Assembly (NCBI GenBank): GCA_934098455.1
Contig: CAKOOU010000036.1
Span: 1 to 10,118, forward strand
Source of the DNA: an uncultured Bacilli bacterium
Lineage (GTDB): Bacteria > Bacillota_I > Bacilli_A > RF39 > UBA660
Reading direction: 5' to 3'
Length of the DNA stretch: 10,118 nucleotides
The notes below the pieces were generated by a model. It was given only the letters and a program-made list of their open reading frames with translations, was not told the DNA's origin and made no database searches. The position numbers and the translations under genes were made by a program. This document shows positions 6,538-10,118 of this stretch, piece by piece. Each line of letters opens with the position of its first letter. Positions within the stretch are counted from its first letter, which is position 1.

Positions 6538-6906
6538 TTAATATATATTATTATATAAATTACCAACTTTTAATACTCTTGTATCTTCATCTAAAGTATA
6601 AAGAATTACACTTTTCATAGGTTCAAAGAATTCTGTTATTACTCTTTCGTTTAAGTATTTTAAATCACTAATATTTTTACTTCCTACCATTAAATATATT
6701 TTTTCAAAGTCTCCATATTTATATCCATTTGTTACTGCTCTACCAATTGCAATTTGTTCTGCATAAAGTCCATCTCTGTATGTAGCATTTTTTACAGTAA
6801 CACCTTTAAATTTATTGCCATCTTTCATAACTACTATACAAGAAAAACATAAATCACTATAAGGACTATATGAATTACTTAATAGTTTCTTTAATTCACT
6901 TATCAT
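6538..6906 (-). CDS. Cytidine deaminase paralogue lacking zinc ligands (probable pseudoenzyme)
   Basis: 122 residues aligning without gaps to the neighbouring deaminase; about half of the first 94 positions are identical, so the two arose by duplication. The active site is dismantled: zinc Cys48 is Tyr (LYAEQ), Cys83 is Lys, Cys86 is Asn, and the PCxxC loop reads DLKYLNE. The ribose-binding N-x-E (37-39) is T-V-K, and the C-terminal LLPF-like motif is gone. Only the former catalytic Glu50 and the fold core survive. The frame is intact, with SD AAGGAG 7 nt before the ATG, and it overlaps the active gene by 11 nt (ATGATAAGTGA), which argues for a maintained protein rather than decay. A structural or regulatory partner in a hetero-oligomer is the natural inference, as in E. 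coli Cdd, whose C-terminal half is a zinc-free deaminase domain. Confidence 0.85.
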   Translation of the reverse strand: MISELKKLLSNSYSPYSDLCFSCIVVMKDGNKFKGVTVKNATYRDGLYAEQIAIGRAVTNGYKYGDFEKIYLMVGSKNISDLKYLNERVITEFFEPMKSVILYTLDEDTRVLKVGNLYNNIY

Positions 6907-7288
6907 TTAAATTCTCCTTACTAAATGGGAATGGACACAAATCACTAATTTTATAAGTAGTTTCTTTTCCATCAATGTCATAACTAACAACCAAACTATC
7001 TTTATCAAAAAATTCTATTAATAATTGTCTGCATAAAAAGCATGGTGTAATTGAATTATTACTTGAACCTAATAAATATATTTTATCAAAATCTTTTTCT
7101 TTGTAGCCATCAGATATAGCACTTCCTATTGCAACTTGTTCAGCACACATTCCATCTTTAAACGAAGGATTTTCAATATTAACTCCTTTATATAAATTTC
7201 CATCTTTCATCCTTATAATACATGCAACCTTATAATCACTCATAATACTATAACTATTTTTAATTAATTCTTTTAATTCATTATACAT
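6896..7288 (-). CDS. cdd: Cytidine deaminase
   Basis: Zinc enzyme of pyrimidine salvage that converts cytidine or deoxycytidine to the uridine form. 130 residues, the size of the tetrameric Bacillus type. Visible are the ribose-binding NIEN (37-40), the HAE/CAE-type motif CAEQVAIGSAISDG with zinc Cys48 and catalytic Glu50, and PCFLCRQ with zinc Cys83 and Cys86. The C-terminal CPFPF corresponds to the family's LLPF. An oddity is Gln51 where the family almost always has Arg (CAER); that Arg balances the charge of the cysteine ligands in Bacillus Cdd. The paralogue next door has Gln here too. The segment SYSIMSDYKVA also departs from the usual YSxF-x-VG. A related nucleoside deaminase with altered substrate is an alternative. 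SD AGAGG lies 5 nt upstream; ybeY ends 10 nt before. Confidence 0.9.
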   Translation of the reverse strand: MYNELKELIKNSYSIMSDYKVACIIRMKDGNLYKGVNIENPSFKDGMCAEQVAIGSAISDGYKEKDFDKIYLLGSSNNSITPCFLCRQLLIEFFDKDSLVVSYDIDGKETTYKISDLCPFPFSKENLNDK

Positions 7289-7298
7289 AATAACCTCT

Positions 7299-7736
7299 TT
7301 ATATTCCTAATTCATTTAATATTTCTTTTTGTAACCCAAACATTTCCTCTTCTTCTTTTTTTCCTAATGTATGGTCATATCCTAAAAGATGTAATAACCC
7401 ATGTAATGCTAAAAAAGATAATTCTCTTTTTTCACTATGTCCATATTCTAAGGCTTGACTTTTCATTTTTGGAATAGAAATAAATATATCTCCTAAACTA
7501 TTTATAAAAGTATCAATATGTTTATTATCATTAAGAGCAAAAGACAGTACATCAGTTGTTCTATCTATTCCCCTATATTCTTTATTTAATTTATGCATTT
7601 CTTCATCATCTATAAAAATTATATCAAATATACTATTTTTTATATCAAGTTTCTTTATAGCATAATCTAATACCTCATTTAAGTAATCATAATTATCATA
7701 ACCATAATTATCAATTATATCATAAACTGTATTCAT
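7299..7736 (-). CDS. ybeY: Endoribonuclease YbeY (rRNA maturation factor)
   Basis: Zinc-dependent RNase for 16S rRNA 3'-end maturation and ribosome quality control. 145 residues, usual length. The signature HGLLHLLGYDH holds the three zinc ligands (His112, His116, His122). Upstream lie RTTDVLSF (59-66) and LGDIFIS (81-87), both family hallmarks. The ATG overlaps the VanZ stop as ATGA (4 nt), with GGAGG just upstream inside the VanZ gene, so translation is coupled. In Bacillus ybeY is followed by dgkA and then cdd; here cdd follows directly. Confidence 0.97.
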   Translation of the reverse strand: MNTVYDIIDNYGYDNYDYLNEVLDYAIKKLDIKNSIFDIIFIDDEEMHKLNKEYRGIDRTTDVLSFALNDNKHIDTFINSLGDIFISIPKMKSQALEYGHSEKRELSFLALHGLLHLLGYDHTLGKKEEEEMFGLQKEILNELGI

Positions 7737-8350
7737 ACTACCTCCAATACTCCATAATAATTAAGTAAAAATAATGAACTAAGTAATAATATTAATATCC
7801 ATAATATATTATATATCCATGTTTTTCTTAAACAATTAGGTAATTTTTCTTTTATATAATCTAAAAATTTATATATTAAACAACCTAATACCCCACCTAT
7901 TAAATTTAACATAATATCATCTATATCAAAACTTCTACCAATATTCATTTGTATAAGTTCTATAGATAAACTAGTAACTAATGTTATAAATATTCCTATA
8001 ATAATTTGTTTATTTTTTAACATTTTATTTACAAAATAACCAAAAGGTATAAATAGTAATACATTACCAAGTACATTTTTATAAAATAATTTACTAGTAT
8101 ATTTATATCTCATTATTTCTTTGAAAGGAATAAAATTATTAGAATAACTTTCAAAGTCAGTACTAGTAACTAATTCAAATAATAATAACATATATAGAAT
8201 AAACATTAATATAAATAAATCTTTATATAAAACAAACTTTTTTTTATTAATTATAACATCAATTACTCTAATAGTTATTATTACTATAATGAATAATAAT
8301 AACATGGGCCATATATCTTTTAGTACTACATTAACTTCGTTAGGTATCAT
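7733..8350 (-). CDS. VanZ-family membrane protein
   Basis: 205-residue integral membrane protein with about five hydrophobic segments (near 13-34, 44-62, 93-107, 115-131, 146-163, plus a last one at 178-197). VanZ-family hallmarks are NFIPFKEI (72-79), GNVLLFIPFGYF (95-106), SIELIQ (129-134) and RSFDIDDIMLNLIGGVLG (139-156). The founding member gives low-level teicoplanin resistance by an unknown mechanism; most chromosomal copies have no proven role, so resistance should not be assumed. First gene of its operon: SD GGAGTGA 5 nt upstream of ATG, promoter region at 8383-8388, and a 4-nt overlap with ybeY. Its pairing with ybeY in this place is not the Bacillus arrangement. Confidence 0.92.
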   Translation of the reverse strand: MIPNEVNVVLKDIWPMLLLFIIVIITIRVIDVIINKKKFVLYKDLFILMFILYMLLLFELVTSTDFESYSNNFIPFKEIMRYKYTSKLFYKNVLGNVLLFIPFGYFVNKMLKNKQIIIGIFITLVTSLSIELIQMNIGRSFDIDDIMLNLIGGVLGCLIYKFLDYIKEKLPNCLRKTWIYNILWILILLLSSLFLLNYYGVLEVV

Positions 8351-8382
8351 ATAGTCACTCCATTCATATTTGTTACATATAT

Positions 8383-8388
8383 ATTATA
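8383..8388 (-). promoter_or_regulatory. -10 element TATAAT for the VanZ-ybeY-cdd operon
   Basis: A consensus TATAAT about 33 nt upstream of the VanZ ATG, in the gap after the surface-protein terminator. The best nearby -35 (TTTAAC) is better spaced (17 nt) from the overlapping TAATAT, so the exact hexamers are uncertain. Confidence 0.5.
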
Positions 8389-8419
8389 ATATTATTTATA
8401 TTATTTTACTAGTTAAATT

Positions 8420-8449
8420 AAAAAAAAGTTTAGAATTGTTCCAAACTTT
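8420..8449 (-). terminator. Strong Rho-independent terminator of the surface-protein gene
   Basis: AAAGTTTGGAA (8449-8439) pairs over 11 bp (one G-U) with TTCTAAACTTT (8435-8425) around the loop CAA, followed by eight Ts in total (8427-8420). It begins 11 nt after the stop codon and is the clearest terminator in the window. Confidence 0.9.
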
Positions 8450-8460
8450 ATAAATGATTT

Positions 8461-10086
8461 TTATTCTGTAACTATTTTATATGGGTCAGCGCTTATTCCT
8501 GTTCCAGTGAATTTAACATTATACTTTAAATTTACTGTTGGCCTAAAAGCATAAGAAGTGTTAACATAATTATAATATAAGTCGGCACTCGAATTATTAA
8601 CACGTAAAATTAGAGCATTTGCACCAGAAAAAGAAATTGGAGCTAAAGTCCACCAAAAAATAGTTATATTATTATTATATATATAAAACGATTTATTTGT
8701 TTGATTATATTTATAAGCTCCGGCATATGCAACTTCATCTGCTGTTAATAATCCTATTGGATATTTTAAATTCCCATTTGTTTCTTTTCCATCTGGCAAT
8801 GTACTCTTTGTTGTAGTGTATCTTGAATAATTATCATTTACCTTCTCTGCACATTTTAATGTTGGTGTAGAAGTTGTTATATCCGTTGTACCAGTACTAT
8901 ATATTAGTCTTTCTATAGATGAATAATAAGTTATATTTACCCCATATCCTGTTGACGTATTATTTGAACCAATTCCACTTTCTGCAAGTGTTTTATCTCC
9001 ACAAAATAATGTGTCTGATAAATAATTTGCATAGTTTGTTTTTAGATTGTCTTCATACCATCTGTCTACTGCGATTTTTATTGTACTGTCATTTTTATTC
9101 TCATGTGTAGTATCATATGTTGTACTTCCGGGTGTTCCATACATATATCCTACATATGCATTGTCATCTTTATTAGTATTAAATGCCGTTTTTATTGAAT
9201 TACCACTTGAATCTTTTGCAACATCATCTAGTATTAGTCTTATTGACCCATCTCCGTTTATTCTTACTATTCTCCATGTTAGATTTGCAAAATTTACATA
9301 ATTATCTATTACATTTCCTCTAAAATAATAACTTGTTCCATAATCATCTGGTGCTGTATTTAGTACATGTTCATTTTCACCAGATATACTTGTAAATGTT
9401 GTTACTTCACTTCCTAATGTTGTTCTTGTTGAATCTGTTTGTTTCTTTGCTGTATTTATTATAGTACTAGCAAGTGTATCTGTTCCAAATGGTCCAAATA
9501 GTTTTGGGTCTACTATATTTACTTTTCCACTAAATCTTTTATTCATATCTATACTTTGGTCTGTATTTGTTTCTTTATATGTTACTGTTAATGTATATGC
9601 TTGTACTTTATCTGTATCTATTGAGTTTTCTACTAGTATTGTTCCAACAGATGGATAAGTAGTTTCACTACTTACTCCATTACATGTTCCACTTGTTGTT
9701 CCACTTGCAACTTTATTTTCTACTTTGTATGTTGCTTTTGTATATTGTGTACATGTTAATGTATATACTAAGTCTTCTTTTCTTTCTAGACCATTTTCAA
9801 TATTCTCTAATGCTACTCCATAGTTTGTTACTGTTTTATTACCATTATTTGTTACTGCAAATGTTTTAGTCCAACTATTACCTGGTTCTACATTTTCTTC
9901 ACTAACTAAAATATCATTAATATCACTATATTCTAGTTTCAAATCTGCTGTAGTTACACTAATACTTTTTTCATTATCATTTCCTTTTATTTTAGTTAGA
10001 AAATATGCATAAGTTAATCCTACAAGAATTAAAAGTACTAAAAATATTCCTGTTACACTTATTATTATTCTTTGTCTACGATTCAT
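8461..10086 (-). CDS. Secreted/surface protein: SipW-type signal, TasA-like region, C-terminal WWT...FRPTVNL domain
   Basis: 541 residues. A basic start (MNRRQR) and hydrophobic segment 7-29 ending GLTYAYFLTK make a SipW-type export signal. Residues ~40-190 resemble TasA/camelysin-like beta domains (ADLKLEYSD; VEPGNSWTKTFAVTNNGNKT), with Cys112 and Cys135 able to form a disulphide. A second domain from ~235 has YYFRGNVIDNYVNFANLTWR then IVRINGDGSIRLILDD, a pattern I know from secreted proteins of gut Firmicutes. A second cysteine pair is Cys362/Cys412. The C-terminus (478-521) has FWWTLAP...SYAFRPTVNLK, like DUF6273 or C-type-lectin-like folds. There is no sortase motif or C-terminal anchor, so it is either N-terminally anchored or released. 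SD AAAGGGTG lies about 8 nt upstream of the ATG. It is less AT-rich than the housekeeping genes (18 G/C in the 60 bases at 9241-9300). The function is probably adhesion or matrix; unproven. Confidence 0.85.
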   Translation of the reverse strand: MNRRQRIIISVTGIFLVLLILVGLTYAYFLTKIKGNDNEKSISVTTADLKLEYSDINDILVSEENVEPGNSWTKTFAVTNNGNKTVTNYGVALENIENGLERKEDLVYTLTCTQYTKATYKVENKVASGTTSGTCNGVSSETTYPSVGTILVENSIDTDKVQAYTLTVTYKETNTDQSIDMNKRFSGKVNIVDPKLFGPFGTDTLASTIINTAKKQTDSTRTTLGSEVTTFTSISGENEHVLNTAPDDYGTSYYFRGNVIDNYVNFANLTWRIVRINGDGSIRLILDDVAKDSSGNSIKTAFNTNKDDNAYVGYMYGTPGSTTYDTTHENKNDSTIKIAVDRWYEDNLKTNYANYLSDTLFCGDKTLAESGIGSNNTSTGYGVNITYYSSIERLIYSTGTTDITTSTPTLKCAEKVNDNYSRYTTTKSTLPDGKETNGNLKYPIGLLTADEVAYAGAYKYNQTNKSFYIYNNNITIFWWTLAPISFSGANALILRVNNSSADLYYNYVNTSYAFRPTVNLKYNVKFTGTGISADPYKIVTE

Positions 10087-10118
10087 TTGTCTTCACCCTT
10101 TCTTTTTGCACGAAAAAG
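10087..10118 (-). promoter_or_regulatory. Start of the leader of the 541-aa surface protein gene (cut by window edge)
   Basis: Only 32 nt of leader are visible. CTTTTT (10118-10113) can pair with AAAAAG (10107-10102) around CGTGC. The order 'CTTTTT, CGTG, purine-rich SD, ATG' parallels the other surface gene's leader ('CTTTTTT, GTGTG, SD, ATG' at 201-170). The first Ts here may therefore be the T tract of an equivalent leader terminator lying just outside the window. Confidence 0.35.

Noticed and set aside
6538..6906. Treating the second deaminase gene as a pseudogene
   Set aside because: Reading frame, SD, overlap and half of the residues are retained with loss focused on active-site positions, which fits a pseudoenzyme better than decay.
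7733..8350. Calling the VanZ-family protein a glycopeptide-resistance gene
   Set aside because: No other van genes are present and it is embedded in a housekeeping operon; family membership alone does not support resistance.
1831..9869. Open frames of 60-90 codons on the plus strand (for example 3777-4001, 5283-5558, 9047-9301)
   Set aside because: All lie antisense within strong minus-strand genes, lack SD sequences and encode compositionally odd Leu/Ile/Ser-rich peptides typical of shadows in AT-rich DNA.
1..10118. CRISPR arrays, tRNA/rRNA genes, insertion sequences or phage att sites
   Set aside because: No regularly spaced direct repeats, cloverleaf-type GC-rich segments, transposase or integrase frames, or terminal repeats were seen on reading both strands.

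Overview
The window is a very AT-rich bacterial segment in which every supported gene lies on the minus strand. Its low GC, AT-biased codons, purine-rich Shine-Dalgarno (SD) sites, T-box riboswitch and ybeY-cdd-era-yqzL-recO gene order point to a low-GC Firmicute. An uncultured, host-associated Bacilli/Mollicutes-type lineage (RF39- or Erysipelotrichia-like) is my inference. TGA acts as a normal stop (ends of VanZ, cdd and yqzL), so the Mycoplasma code is not in use.

In the direction of transcription (high to low coordinates), the window opens with a 541-residue secreted or surface protein (8461-10086). It has a SipW/TasA-type N-terminus and a C-terminal domain ending in a WWT...FRPTVNL signature, and is closed by a strong terminator. 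A first operon follows: VanZ-family membrane protein, ybeY, cytidine deaminase, and a second deaminase paralogue that has lost its zinc ligands. These are tightly coupled (4- and 11-nt overlaps) and end at a terminator (6508-6531). A second operon carries an unknown gene, era, an unknown helical-repeat gene, yqzL and recO. dgkA, usually between ybeY and cdd in Bacillus, is absent, and glyQS does not follow recO.

Next is a separately promoted six-helix membrane protein (2621-3175). Then comes a complete threonine T-box leader (about 2387-2583, specifier ACU) controlling a small coiled-coil gene, which looks frameshifted at A7 tracts, and thrS. The threonyl-tRNA synthetase lacks the usual N-terminal TGS domain but keeps its editing and catalytic sites. 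A terminator closes thrS.

The last 172 bases hold the start of a second surface protein whose N-terminus is clearly paralogous to the first one. Its leader is the most unusual non-coding element here. It has an 11-G homopolymer on the transcribed strand, buried in a terminator-like hairpin whose 5' arm is also a perfect 10-nt complement of the gene's own SD. This looks like a slippage-prone (phase-variable) RNA expression switch for a surface antigen.

The most interesting points are that poly-G leader, the active/inactive deaminase pair, the possible variable region of the surface protein, and the frameshifted cistron between the T-box and thrS.
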